A stretch of 45,336 bases of DNA, from positions 1 through 45,336 of the forward strand of contig JAFGVU010000056.1 in assembly GCA_016937855.1 (NCBI GenBank), given 5' to 3'. Origin of the DNA: Bacteroidales bacterium. Its GTDB lineage: Bacteria; Bacteroidota; Bacteroidia; Bacteroidales; ML635J-15. Made by a program: the position numbers and the translations under genes. Shown here one piece after another: positions 16,834-24,430 of this stretch. The notes under the pieces were generated by a model that saw only the letters and a program-made list of their open reading frames with translations, was not told where the DNA came from and searched no databases. The first letter of the stretch is position 1. The number at the start of each line of letters is the position of its first letter.

Positions 16834-17742
16834 TTAACACATAGGACTCCAATAAATTTGTGTTTTTAGAAATTGTATAAAACTCATCTTAACCGGAGAT
16901 TCAAGTTTTTCTTTAATATAAAAGCGAGATTTTTGCACATCCCAACTTAGAATCACAGCCTGATGCTGCATAGATGAGTATAAGTCGTAGGCATTTTTCA
17001 ATAGTTTTAAATATATTGTTATTTCTTGAATGTTTTCAAAACGGCTAAAATCGTCTCCAATATACTCTTGAATTACGCTCATATCAGCCTCGCCGATATT
17101 TTGATAATCGGAATTTAGAAGATTTATTATTACCTTTTCGGAGCTAATTTTATCACAAATGCTTTTTATTGCTGAAACAGATTTACAGTTTCTAAAATCA
17201 TCATATTCTCGATATCCATAACTAAGACAGTTTTCTCCTTTTATAATTAAACCAAATGGAATTAGTTTAATCATAACTTTTGTATCTGTCCCATGTCGTG
17301 GAATTTCGACATCCAAATAGAATAGAGCATTTTTCTTTAATCTTATTTTAGCATTAGGAATAAATGTAGTTATACCAAAGTTTTCCGGGAACACATCTTC
17401 AATATTCCTATTAGATTTTATCTCATTTACAAAATCACATTCCCAAAATTCTCTTTCAAGAATAGTATAAGTTCCATCGGCATTTGTAAACGCACCAACT
17501 GTGTGAGCACAATTGCAACCGCAAGCTGGCCAGCCACCTTCAATATGCAGATACCCGTTTTTGGCATCATCAATAATATCAAAATAATCCTCTATTGGCT
17601 CCTCTGCCATTGAATAGCAATTCTGAACTTTTGACCACAGAAGTGTTTTAAGATTATCCGAATTTTGCGAGTACAAAGGCTTAAGGCTAATCAGAAGCAC
17701 AAATAATAAAGCAATTTTTCCAATCATCATCTGGTTAATCAT
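16834..17742 (-). CDS. Exported hypothetical protein
   Basis: A 302-residue protein with a signal peptide (hydrophobic 7-20, likely cleavage after LKPLYSQ). The start could be Met1, Met5 or Met6. Near residue 73 it has a Cys cluster, PACGCNCAHTVGAF; this contains CxCxC followed by A-H, not a c-type haem CXXCH. The rest is mixed alpha/beta with an acidic N-terminal part. I recognise no family. A -7-like box (TATCTTTA, 17755-17762) lies before it, and it is divergent from the DUF4126 gene, with promoters only 12 bases apart. Confidence 0.75.
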   Translation of the reverse strand: MINQMMIGKIALLFVLLISLKPLYSQNSDNLKTLLWSKVQNCYSMAEEPIEDYFDIIDDAKNGYLHIEGGWPACGCNCAHTVGAFTNADGTYTILEREFWECDFVNEIKSNRNIEDVFPENFGITTFIPNAKIRLKKNALFYLDVEIPRHGTDTKVMIKLIPFGLIIKGENCLSYGYREYDDFRNCKSVSAIKSICDKISSEKVIINLLNSDYQNIGEADMSVIQEYIGDDFSRFENIQEITIYLKLLKNAYDLYSSMQHQAVILSWDVQKSRFYIKEKLESPVKMSFIQFLKTQIYWSPMC

Positions 17743-17754
17743 GGTTTGATGGAG

Positions 17755-17762
17755 TAAAGATA
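17755..17762 (-). promoter_or_regulatory. -7-like box (TATCTTTA) for the 17742 gene
   Basis: One mismatch to TAnnTTTG on the minus strand, about 13 bases before the ATG at 17742. Confidence 0.4.
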
Positions 17763-17774
17763 AAAAAAAATCCT

Positions 17775-17782
17775 TAAATTTG
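17775..17782 (+). promoter_or_regulatory. -7 box (TAAATTTG) for the DUF4126 gene
   Basis: Exact TAnnTTTG match. The upstream in-frame TTG at 17780 lies inside this box, so the ATG at 17801 is the start. Confidence 0.55.
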
Positions 17783-17800
17783 TATTATAATAATGAAACT

Positions 17801-19030
17801 ATGAGTTATCCTCAATTATTATCAATTATAGGTACAATTCCTTTGTTTTCGATGCGGACATTTTTTCCGGCATTTCTAACAGCTTTATTTTTCGCTCATC
17901 CCGAATGGTTTCCAGGTGTCGAAGGAGCTGAACAGGCTGCTGAGCAAGGCACATTTTTAGCTCAAAACTGGCTATTAATTATCTTGGGCATACTCAGCAT
18001 TCTTGAATTTGTGGGTGATAAAAACACAGATATTCGTCAGTTTTTAAGAGAAGCAGAGCCATATATAAAACCAGCGAGCTATTTGCTAATTCAGTTTTTT
18101 GTGATGAGCGAAAACTCCACCGAGGCGTTAAATCAGATAAATTGGGCAGGCTTTAATCCTCTAATAATTCTATCAGTTTTTGGAGCCGGGGCTGTTTATT
18201 TTCTTTCAAGACTCAGGAAAAAATTCCTCGATTTTCTCTCTGATATTGATGCTGACGATAATCTTTTTTTAGGTAGAATAATCAGTTGGATAGAAGACAG
18301 TTTAGTACTATTTGGATTCCTATTACTTGTTTGGGCAGGTATATTTATGGTAATCTGTTATCTGATTGTTACAGCAATTATTATCTATTTAGCCAAACAA
18401 TTTGAGAAACAAGCAGAAGCTCAAAAACTAAATTGCAAAGCTTGTGGAACGAAGATATTGCCATTTGCGATAACTTGTCAAAATTGCAAATCTCAAAACG
18501 ACACAATCTTTGACATAGGCATTCTTGGTCAACGAAAATCAAATCTTACGACAGATATTTCTAGACATCGCCTTAACCTTCTAAAGCAACGAAGATGTCC
18601 TGAATGCGCCACCCGATTCGAAAAGCGCAGCACCGAACAAACCTGTAAAGGATGTGGAACTGCTATATTTTCTAATCCCAATATAAAAGAATATACACGA
18701 CATCTCGACAAAAAGTTTTACCTAATTCTAAGCATTTCGTTTGTGGCAGGTTTTATTCCAATAATTGGGTTTGTCTTTAGTGCCAGTTTGGTTAGCATTC
18801 ATTTGCTTTCTCCATACCGCAAATTCATATCAAAATCAGGTACTTTGTTTTCTCGACTACTCATAAAACTGCTAACTTTAATTTTCTTTATTTTTGGTGC
18901 AGGATTAGGATTTATTGCAGCCCCAATCTATGCAGCAATTAGATATTATATCATAAGAAGTCAGTTTTTAGTAAGCAACCAAACAGAGAAAAAAAGCGTT
19001 AAAAGTAATAATCCGATAATCAAAACCTAA
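17801..19030 (+). CDS. DUF4126 membrane protein with two zinc ribbons
   Basis: 409 residues from the ATG at 17801. The N-terminal half (about 1-190) matches the DUF4126 pattern: IIGTIPLFSMRTFFPAFLTALFF, then ILSILEFVGDKNTD and a YIKPASYLLIQFF helix, with about five transmembrane segments. Two cytoplasmic zinc-ribbon-like motifs follow: CKACG...CQNCK (starting at Cys212) and CPECATRF...CKGCG (about 266-285). The C-terminus holds two or three more helices (about 305-385). DUF4126 has no known function. The added double zinc ribbon and second membrane block make this longer than a plain DUF4126 protein. The lipoprotein gene follows after 4 bases, so the two are likely co-transcribed. Confidence 0.82.
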   Translation: MSYPQLLSIIGTIPLFSMRTFFPAFLTALFFAHPEWFPGVEGAEQAAEQGTFLAQNWLLIILGILSILEFVGDKNTDIRQFLREAEPYIKPASYLLIQFFVMSENSTEALNQINWAGFNPLIILSVFGAGAVYFLSRLRKKFLDFLSDIDADDNLFLGRIISWIEDSLVLFGFLLLVWAGIFMVICYLIVTAIIIYLAKQFEKQAEAQKLNCKACGTKILPFAITCQNCKSQNDTIFDIGILGQRKSNLTTDISRHRLNLLKQRRCPECATRFEKRSTEQTCKGCGTAIFSNPNIKEYTRHLDKKFYLILSISFVAGFIPIIGFVFSASLVSIHLLSPYRKFISKSGTLFSRLLIKLLTLIFFIFGAGLGFIAAPIYAAIRYYIIRSQFLVSNQTEKKSVKSNNPIIKT

Positions 19031-19034
19031 AACA

Positions 19035-19811
19035 ATGATAACCTCTAAAACTGGTCTGTGGATTGTATTTTGCATAGTATTGCTATCTTTCTTAACGTTT
19101 TCGTGTGATCCTGAAACACCAATTACTCCAAATGATACAACAGCAGGTCAAACAGAGGGGTTTTGGGTTACTACTTTGGATACCACAATTGGACTTTATT
19201 TAGCATATTTTAATGATGGAGTTGAATTTTACGAATTAGATTTGGATAAGGATGGAATTAAAGATCTCAAATTCCATGGATTTCAGGACTATTGGCATGG
19301 ACCTACCAGTTACAACACTTCAATTTATTGTCTCCACGATAGTATTTTATTGAGTCATTATTCATACACCGACACAATTTTTCTGAGTATTGGTTCAAAT
19401 TATCACGAAGAAGGGGACACTACTGTTTGCACAACATATTATAGATATAATTGTGAAAGGCAAAATACTGACGACAGCATTAATTCGTTTATGGATGGAA
19501 GTCATATAAAAGCATTACAATTTGGCGACAAATTGAACGAGGCTGATTTTTGGTCTAGCTCTACATCACACATGAGAAAATACAACTATCCTTATGGTGC
19601 AGCTTTGCCAGCATATCTATATTCCAGTAATGACACAGCTTATTATGAAGGCACATCTACTAATTACAGTTGTCATAATTTTGCACAAAACGAAATTATA
19701 TATGTTGGATTTAAAATCATTTACGCAGATTTTTACAAACTAGGATGGATTAAGCTTGAGCTAATCGACAATTACAAAATACATTTGATTGAATATGGTT
19801 TAATGGATTAA
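19035..19811 (+). CDS. Predicted lipoprotein of unknown function
   Basis: A 258-residue protein with a lipoprotein signal (hydrophobic 9-21, lipobox LTFSC, Cys24) followed by a Thr/Pro-rich linker (DPETPITPNDTT). An EF-hand-like acidic loop, DLDKDGIKDL (residues about 69-78), could bind calcium and is common in secreted Bacteroidota proteins. The rest is Tyr/Ser-rich and beta-like with scattered Cys (about 99, 132, 140, 213) that could form disulfides. I do not recognise the family. It shares a transcript with the DUF4126 gene and converges on the MOSC-MogA gene. Confidence 0.8.
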   Translation: MITSKTGLWIVFCIVLLSFLTFSCDPETPITPNDTTAGQTEGFWVTTLDTTIGLYLAYFNDGVEFYELDLDKDGIKDLKFHGFQDYWHGPTSYNTSIYCLHDSILLSHYSYTDTIFLSIGSNYHEEGDTTVCTTYYRYNCERQNTDDSINSFMDGSHIKALQFGDKLNEADFWSSSTSHMRKYNYPYGAALPAYLYSSNDTAYYEGTSTNYSCHNFAQNEIIYVGFKIIYADFYKLGWIKLELIDNYKIHLIEYGLMD

Positions 19812-19820
19812 CAAAAATCG

Positions 19821-19842
19821 ATTGATGTATCGACACATCAAT
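19821..19842 (-). terminator. Hairpin terminator of the MOSC-MogA gene
   Basis: A perfect 8-bp stem, ATTGATGT/ACATCAAT, with a 6-base loop. It overlaps the MOSC-MogA stop codon and, read on the minus strand, is followed by CGATTTTT. The plus side has no T-tract. Confidence 0.55.
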
Positions 19843-20776
19843 GGTTGTCAAAACCATAAGTCATATATATAAGGTGTTCGAGTACTGTTGTTATTTCAGT
19901 CATGTATTCTTTCACAGCTTTTGGGCTACCAGGCATACAAAACACCAGAGTTTTACTTATTGTACCGGCAACACTTCGACTTAACAATGCATTTGGATTT
20001 TGCTGCCCATATTTCATCCTCACCATTTCCATAATTCCGGGAATTTGCTTATCAAGAATTGGTGTAATGGTTTCAATTGTAATGTCTTTTTGGCTAACAC
20101 CTGTTCCGCCGGTTGTAAAAATTACATCGTAGGCATTTGCACAGTGTAGAATAGTATTTTTAAGTTTAACTGCGTCGTCGGGAATGATTAGTTTTTCGCA
20201 CTTACAAAGCCTATCGATACTTGCAAAATACTCCTGTATCATATTTTGTATAGCCGGACCGCTTAAATCTTCGTATTCACCTCTGCTAGCTCTATCACTT
20301 AGTGTGATAATGGCAATTTTAAAAACTTTTGGTTTATAAACAAGTTCGTCTTCCGGTTTTATTTTTCCGTGCTTTATTACTTTAGCAAAGATTCCTTCTT
20401 TAGGCATAACGCAATGACCAACTTGCTGAAACACAGCACAATCGCCACCGTGACATTTTTTCCCTTTTTGAGTAATCATAAGGGATACGTTCTCGTTTTC
20501 GAGAATATCGAGGATTTTTGTTTTGCGAAAGTCGATTCCGAGAGTGGTAATATTTTCGGCAAACTCGCCATATTTAAAATCCTGTCCGAATTTAGCTGAG
20601 AATTTTTCGATTTCTTCCTGAGCGAGCAAACTCACCTGTCTGTGCCAATCGCCACGGTGAGCATCTTTTGCAATACCTTCAGAATTTAAAACAGCAGACT
20701 TAACAGGTAGTTTTAGTTCTCCTTTTTTAGCAGAAATATTTATAGATTGAATTTTGAATTTCATTTCCTGATTCAT
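19838..20776 (-). CDS. MOSC domain - MogA/MoaB fusion protein
   Basis: A 312-residue two-domain protein. Residues about 10-145 are a MOSC domain: KSAVLNSEGIAKDAHRGDWHRQ, VSLLAQEEIEKF, FAENITTLGID, and the Cys-rich KKCHGGDCAVFQQVGHC; MOSC domains bind molybdenum cofactor or carry sulfur. Residues about 152-308 are a MogA/MoaB-type adenylyltransferase: IAIITLSDRASRGEYEDLSG, the MPT-binding TTGGTGVSQKDITIE (Lys where Arg is common) and FCMPGSPKAVKEY. MogA activates molybdopterin with ATP before MoeA inserts the metal. The fusion links activation to cofactor handling. It has its own promoter boxes and lies downstream of moeA-moaA-moaC, separated by the transposase gene. Met5 (20764) is an alternative start. 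Confidence 0.92.
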   Translation of the reverse strand: MNQEMKFKIQSINISAKKGELKLPVKSAVLNSEGIAKDAHRGDWHRQVSLLAQEEIEKFSAKFGQDFKYGEFAENITTLGIDFRKTKILDILENENVSLMITQKGKKCHGGDCAVFQQVGHCVMPKEGIFAKVIKHGKIKPEDELVYKPKVFKIAIITLSDRASRGEYEDLSGPAIQNMIQEYFASIDRLCKCEKLIIPDDAVKLKNTILHCANAYDVIFTTGGTGVSQKDITIETITPILDKQIPGIMEMVRMKYGQQNPNALLSRSVAGTISKTLVFCMPGSPKAVKEYMTEITTVLEHLIYMTYGFDNH

Positions 20777-20799
20777 TTATTTAAAATAATCTTGAGTCG

Positions 20800-20819
20800 C
20801 AAATTTATGTGCAAAATTA
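20800..20819 (-). promoter_or_regulatory. Two candidate -7 boxes for the MOSC-MogA gene
   Basis: TAAATTTG (20800-20807) and TAATTTTG (20812-20819) on the minus strand both match TAnnTTTG and lie 24-43 bases before the ATG. The gene can therefore be transcribed independently of moeA-moaA-moaC. Confidence 0.5.
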
Positions 20820-20917
20820 GAAATAAAAACGGGAAACGAGGGTGAAATCACACTGAATTTTGAATAAATTACAGATATTTCCTCGATTTTGTTGATAAAA
20901 TCACTTTTCAAATTCGT

Positions 20918-21559
20918 CTAAATTATAACATATTTACTTGCAACTGCCTTGTTCACCAACTCCCAGTTTCTAAGTCCTTCATACTCGGGTGCAGATGAGA
21001 ATTCCCATTCTGGAGCATAGTTGACTAAACCTGCTTTAACAGGATTTTGATGTATGTAATTAAAACATATCTGGGGATACTGTTTTTGCAGATTTTGAAA
21101 ATTTATCTTTGCAATCCCATCCTTAGTAAAATATGCCGGTGCTACCCCTTTTGGACAATTAACACATTCTGCTTTGGTTTCTTTTCGAAATAAGGAGCCT
21201 GTAAAATTTTCTTGTTTATTTATTGCTCTGGTGTATGATCGCAGCATTATTCCAATGGAGTCGTTAAAGGTTCTGCTACGCCCAGTCAGGGTTTCACTCG
21301 AAGTTCCGGTCAGGCCAGTCAGGGTTTCACTCGAAGTGAAACCCTGACTGGGCGTAGCAGGCAATTCAACCTCCCGAACATACACCATTAAATGAAAATG
21401 ATTAGGCATAAGACACCATGCTAAAATATCTGAATAAGGAATTACGTAAGTTCTAATTTTTTCGATAAAAAACAAGTAATTATCCCTAATATAGAAAATT
21501 TTACGACGATTATTGCCCTGATTGTAAATGTGATATATGTAGTTTTTTTCTAATTGCAT
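20918..21559 (-). CDS. RAYT/IS200-like Y1 transposase
   Basis: A 213-residue Y1 (HUH) transposase of the REP-associated type. The N-terminus, NYIYHIYNQGNNRRKIFY, the metal-binding HFH (His54, His56) in LMPNHFHLMVYV, the catalytic Tyr109 in MLRSYTRAINKQ, GSLFRKETKAEC and the C-terminal NYIHQNPVKAGLV are all present, so it looks intact. Such enzymes cut single-stranded REP hairpins. Residues about 67-96 are a repeat-derived insert (SSETLTGLTGTSSETLTG) encoded by a palindromic DNA repeat. No terminal repeats or target duplication are visible. It sits between moaC and the MOSC-MogA gene on the same strand. Confidence 0.9.
   Translation of the reverse strand: MQLEKNYIYHIYNQGNNRRKIFYIRDNYLFFIEKIRTYVIPYSDILAWCLMPNHFHLMVYVREVELPATPSQGFTSSETLTGLTGTSSETLTGRSRTFNDSIGIMLRSYTRAINKQENFTGSLFRKETKAECVNCPKGVAPAYFTKDGIAKINFQNLQKQYPQICFNYIHQNPVKAGLVNYAPEWEFSSAPEYEGLRNWELVNKAVASKYVII
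21273..21360. repeat. Palindromic repeat inside the RAYT gene
   Basis: A 24-base direct repeat (21281-21304 and 21314-21337, one mismatch at the first base) overlaps a perfect hairpin of 17 bp (21315-21331 with 21335-21351, loop CGA). The outer segment 21273-21298 is also the inverse of 21335-21360. All of it reads in frame. Confidence 0.85.
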
Positions 21560-21609
21560 CCCAATACATAAAAATTAAATGTATAACGAGAATTTGAATT
21601 CTTTCAATG

Positions 21610-22059
21610 TTACACTTTAGTTTTATTTAACAGTTTTATATCGTGTATAACCATGTTTTTATCGACAGCCTTACACATATCATAAATGGTTAGTAAGGCT
21701 ATACTTACAGCAGTAAGAGCTTCCATCTCGACACCTGTTTGTCCAATGCATTTAGATGTTGCAGTAACTCTGACACCAGTATCTATAGTTTGTGCAGAAC
21801 AGTCAACTTTTGTTAGATTTAATTGATGACAAAGAGGAATTAACTCAGGCGTTTTTTTTGCTGCCACTATGCCTGCAAACTCGGAAATTGACAATACGTC
21901 TCCTTTTTTTATTGTATTCTCGTTAATCATTGCAATTGTTTCATCCGAAAGTTTAATAAACCCTTCTGCAATTGCAGTTCTAATACTATCAGGCTTGTTC
22001 CCAACATCAACCATGTTTGCTTTTCCTGTATTGTTATCTATATGTGAAAATTCAGTCAT
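21610..22059 (-). CDS. moaC: Cyclic pyranopterin monophosphate synthase MoaC
   Basis: A 149-residue protein of typical MoaC length. Family motifs are clear: MVDVGNKPDSIRTAIAEG near the start, AGIVAAKKTPELIPLCHQLN with the active-site Lys and CH, and GQTGVEMEALTAVSIALLTIYDMCKAVDK near the end. MoaC turns the MoaA product, 3',8-cyclo-GTP, into cyclic pyranopterin monophosphate in the cytoplasm, the first committed step of molybdenum cofactor synthesis. It starts 5 bases after the moaA stop and is probably co-transcribed with moeA and moaA. moaD, moaE and mobA are not in the window. Confidence 0.97.
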   Translation of the reverse strand: MTEFSHIDNNTGKANMVDVGNKPDSIRTAIAEGFIKLSDETIAMINENTIKKGDVLSISEFAGIVAAKKTPELIPLCHQLNLTKVDCSAQTIDTGVRVTATSKCIGQTGVEMEALTAVSIALLTIYDMCKAVDKNMVIHDIKLLNKTKV

Positions 22060-22064
22060 ATCAA

Positions 22065-22865
22065 TTATCCTCCAATATTATAAAAATTTCCGTTTGAGCA
22101 TGTTACTCCTACTTTTGGCTTGTTCTCTACTGCTTTTAAAATTGCTTCTTTTGCTCCAAGTTTTCTCACGTTATACCCAATATTTGAAAAAAGACAAGGT
22201 TTTATATAACCGTCGGGTGTGAGTCTAATGCGATTACAATGTTTGCAATCGCCACCTGTCCCCCCTTCGACAACTGAAAACTCTCCTGTTTCCAGGCTCA
22301 TTTGAGTAATAAATCGCAACTCCAGATTCATGTCTTTTGCAAACATCTGTAATGATTCTCTTGTAGCTTCGTCGTTCTTATCAAAAACAACAGCATTTAA
22401 TTTAACTGGATATAATCCTGCTTTTTGGGCTGCAACAATTCCCTGAATAACCTTTTTAATATCACCACCTCTTGTTATTCTTGAGTATTCATCAGGATCG
22501 AGAGTATCGAGACTAATATTTATTCGCATCAAACCGGCTTTTTTAAGTTCATCTGCATATTTGCTGAGTAATATACCGTTTGTTGTCAAACTAAGATCTC
22601 TAATACCGTCAATGTTGGCAATCATTCTTACAAGCTCAACAATCCCCTTTCTCACCAGAGGTTCACCACCCGTAAGACGAACTTTGTTTACTCCTAAACT
22701 AACAGCTGTTTTGCATACCTCAACAATTTCATCAAAACTCAGAATATCTTGATGATCCATAAGTTCAATCCCCTCAGCAGGCATGCAATAAACACACCTC
22801 AAATTACATCTGTCGGTAACCGAGATTCTCAAATATGTAATATTTCGATTAAATCTGTCTAACAT
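22065..22865 (-). CDS. moaA: GTP 3',8-cyclase MoaA (short form)
   Basis: 266 residues from the ATG at 22865 (the preceding codon is TTG). The radical-SAM cluster site is CNLRCVYC (Cys20, Cys24, Cys27), followed by VRLTGGEPLVRKG (SAM-binding GGEP) and NISLDTLDPDEY. The C-terminal cluster site is CKHCNRIRLTPDGYIKPC (Cys207, Cys210, Cys224), and the protein ends in the GG pair needed for catalysis. It is about 55 residues shorter than Escherichia coli MoaA; the loop region before the C-terminal cluster is missing, but all catalytic parts remain. I believe this short form occurs in other Bacteroidales. It overlaps moeA by 17 bases. Confidence 0.96.
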   Translation of the reverse strand: MLDRFNRNITYLRISVTDRCNLRCVYCMPAEGIELMDHQDILSFDEIVEVCKTAVSLGVNKVRLTGGEPLVRKGIVELVRMIANIDGIRDLSLTTNGILLSKYADELKKAGLMRINISLDTLDPDEYSRITRGGDIKKVIQGIVAAQKAGLYPVKLNAVVFDKNDEATRESLQMFAKDMNLELRFITQMSLETGEFSVVEGGTGGDCKHCNRIRLTPDGYIKPCLFSNIGYNVRKLGAKEAILKAVENKPKVGVTCSNGNFYNIGG

Positions 22866-24024
22866 CAATATCGCTTCCTTCTTCTATTTCATAAACACCT
22901 TGATCAAGAAAAACAATTCCCCAAGCTTGCACATAAGAATTTAAATGTGCCGAGCCATGATATTCGATAGCTGCAACCGAATTATCATTATTAAGTTTAA
23001 CCGGATAATATGATTTTCGCTTGGCTTTTTTTCTAGAAATCTTAGAATCAAGTTTTAACTTAAAAACATTTGGTTTAAAATCGTGTCCCATAATTTTATA
23101 TAAAAATGGTTTGACGATAGTTTCAAAGAGCACTAAGCCCGAAACAGGATTACCGGGCATTCCAAAGCAAAACTTATTTCCGTTTTCGGCATAGACTAAA
23201 GGTCTTCCGGGTTGAGCAGCAATACTGTCAAACCAAACGTTTAGTTCCGACTCCTTTAAAATTGGCGCAACATAATCATAATCCCCCATGGAAACGCCTC
23301 CGGTAATGATTACAACATCATTTTTTGCCTTCATGGAGTTAAAAGCATTTTTAATATCCTCATAAGTATCGACTGCGATTCCATAATATTCAGCATCAAT
23401 ACCAATAGTTTTACAATTATTAATAAGCTGGTAAGCATTGGAATTATATATTTGTCCGGATTTTAGTTTATTCCCAGGTTCAATAATTTCGTCGCCTGTA
23501 ACAATTATTCCGACTTTAGGTTTTGCAAAAACATCCACTTTATCATAACCTAATGAAGCTAATATTCCGCAATGGAAGGGCTTTAAAAGTGTCGATTTTT
23601 CAAGAACTTTATCACCCAATCTAATATCCTCGCCAAGTGGAGAAATGTTTTCGGATGAATTTTGATTATTGATAATAATAGTATTACTTGAGGTTACTTC
23701 GACATCCTCTACCATCACAACAATTTCGGCATTTTTGGGTACTGGAGCTCCTGTCATGATTTTAATACAATGCCCGTGTTCAATAATATACTGATCATTA
23801 TCTCCAGCACCAATAATTTTATCGACAATAAGCTCATTATCAATATCCGATTTCAGACAGGCATAACCATCAACCATACTTTTATTAAAAGGAGGCATAT
23901 TGATTGATGAAATAATATCAGATGCCAATACCCTGCCAATAGAATTTTTAACATCTATCTTTTCAATTTTAGTTTGAAAGTCGGTTTTAAGAACAATTTT
24001 TAGTGCTTCGGAATGAGTTATCAT
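22849..24024 (-). CDS. moeA: Molybdopterin molybdenumtransferase MoeA
   Basis: 391 residues from the ATG at 24024; an extension to 24078 would need a TTG start and is disfavoured because a -7 box sits at 24076-24083. It opens MITHSEALKIVL as MoeA proteins do, then has SINMPPFNKSMVDGYA, IKIMTGAPVP, GIIVTGDEIIEPG, IITGGVSMGDYDYV and the FGMPGNPVSG loop. MoeA inserts molybdate (or tungstate) into adenylylated molybdopterin made by the MogA domain encoded nearby. It is the first gene of the moeA-moaA-moaC transcript and is divergent from the hydrogenase operon. Confidence 0.96.
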   Translation of the reverse strand: MITHSEALKIVLKTDFQTKIEKIDVKNSIGRVLASDIISSINMPPFNKSMVDGYACLKSDIDNELIVDKIIGAGDNDQYIIEHGHCIKIMTGAPVPKNAEIVVMVEDVEVTSSNTIIINNQNSSENISPLGEDIRLGDKVLEKSTLLKPFHCGILASLGYDKVDVFAKPKVGIIVTGDEIIEPGNKLKSGQIYNSNAYQLINNCKTIGIDAEYYGIAVDTYEDIKNAFNSMKAKNDVVIITGGVSMGDYDYVAPILKESELNVWFDSIAAQPGRPLVYAENGNKFCFGMPGNPVSGLVLFETIVKPFLYKIMGHDFKPNVFKLKLDSKISRKKAKRKSYYPVKLNNDNSVAAIEYHGSAHLNSYVQAWGIVFLDQGVYEIEEGSDIDVRQI

Positions 24025-24075
24025 TTTAAAAATATTAAATTCTAAAAATAATTTCTTATTAAATGAAATTAAGCA

Positions 24076-24083
24076 CAAAATTA
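24076..24083 (-). promoter_or_regulatory. -7 box (TAATTTTG) for moeA-moaA-moaC
   Basis: Exact TAnnTTTG match on the minus strand, about 50 bases before the moeA ATG. It supports the 24024 start. Confidence 0.5.
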
Positions 24084-24364
24084 TCTATTTTTTTTTAATA
24101 ATCCTTGAATAGTATAACCAATGTTTATGACAATACTTAGTAATTAGAATGTTAAAGAATATGTAATTGTGCTAGCATCAAACCTATTATACAACATACT
24201 ATTTAGAATTATCAATCTATATTACTGACATTCAGCACTTTAGCAAACCATTTGTTTAGAATTAGTCTATATACAAATTTATTTTACTGATTAATATCAT
24301 GTTTAGGGGTGATTTGAGCAAATATCTTTAGAGGGTATAAAAAAACAGCCGGAGGTAACAACTG

Positions 24365-24382
24365 TTGTTATTTTATTAACAT
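24365..24382 (+). promoter_or_regulatory. Rex-like operator of the hydrogenase operon
   Basis: The 18-base site reads TTGTTAT-TTTA-TTAACAT. It matches the Rex consensus TTGTTAA-n4-TTAACAA at every defined position except the two mirror-related ones at 7 and 18. It lies 48 bases before the first hydrogenase ATG, over the expected -33 region; a TAATTTTT -7-like box is at 24408-24415. Rex senses the NADH/NAD+ ratio, which suits an NADH-linked hydrogenase. The rest of the 24084-24430 spacer shows nothing else clear apart from TAACAACTGTTGTTA, a 15-base palindrome overlapping the left half. Confidence 0.6.
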
Positions 24383-24430
24383 TGTGAATTTAGTAACATA
24401 TAATAATTAATTTTTAAAAACCGAATAAAA

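Noticed and set aside
17515-17535. CGCNCAH in the 302-residue exported protein as a c-type haem site
   Set aside because: The order is CxCxCAH, not CXXCH, so covalent haem attachment is unlikely.
22065-22865. MoaA looked truncated
   Set aside because: Both cluster sites and the C-terminal GG are intact; only a loop is missing, which looks like a natural short form.
24025-24364. Molybdenum cofactor riboswitch ahead of moeA
   Set aside because: No G+C-rich structured core is visible in the AT-rich spacer.
24356-24370. TAACAACTGTTGTTA as a separate regulator site
   Set aside because: It is a clean palindrome but overlaps the better-matching Rex-like site; I could not tie it to a known regulator.
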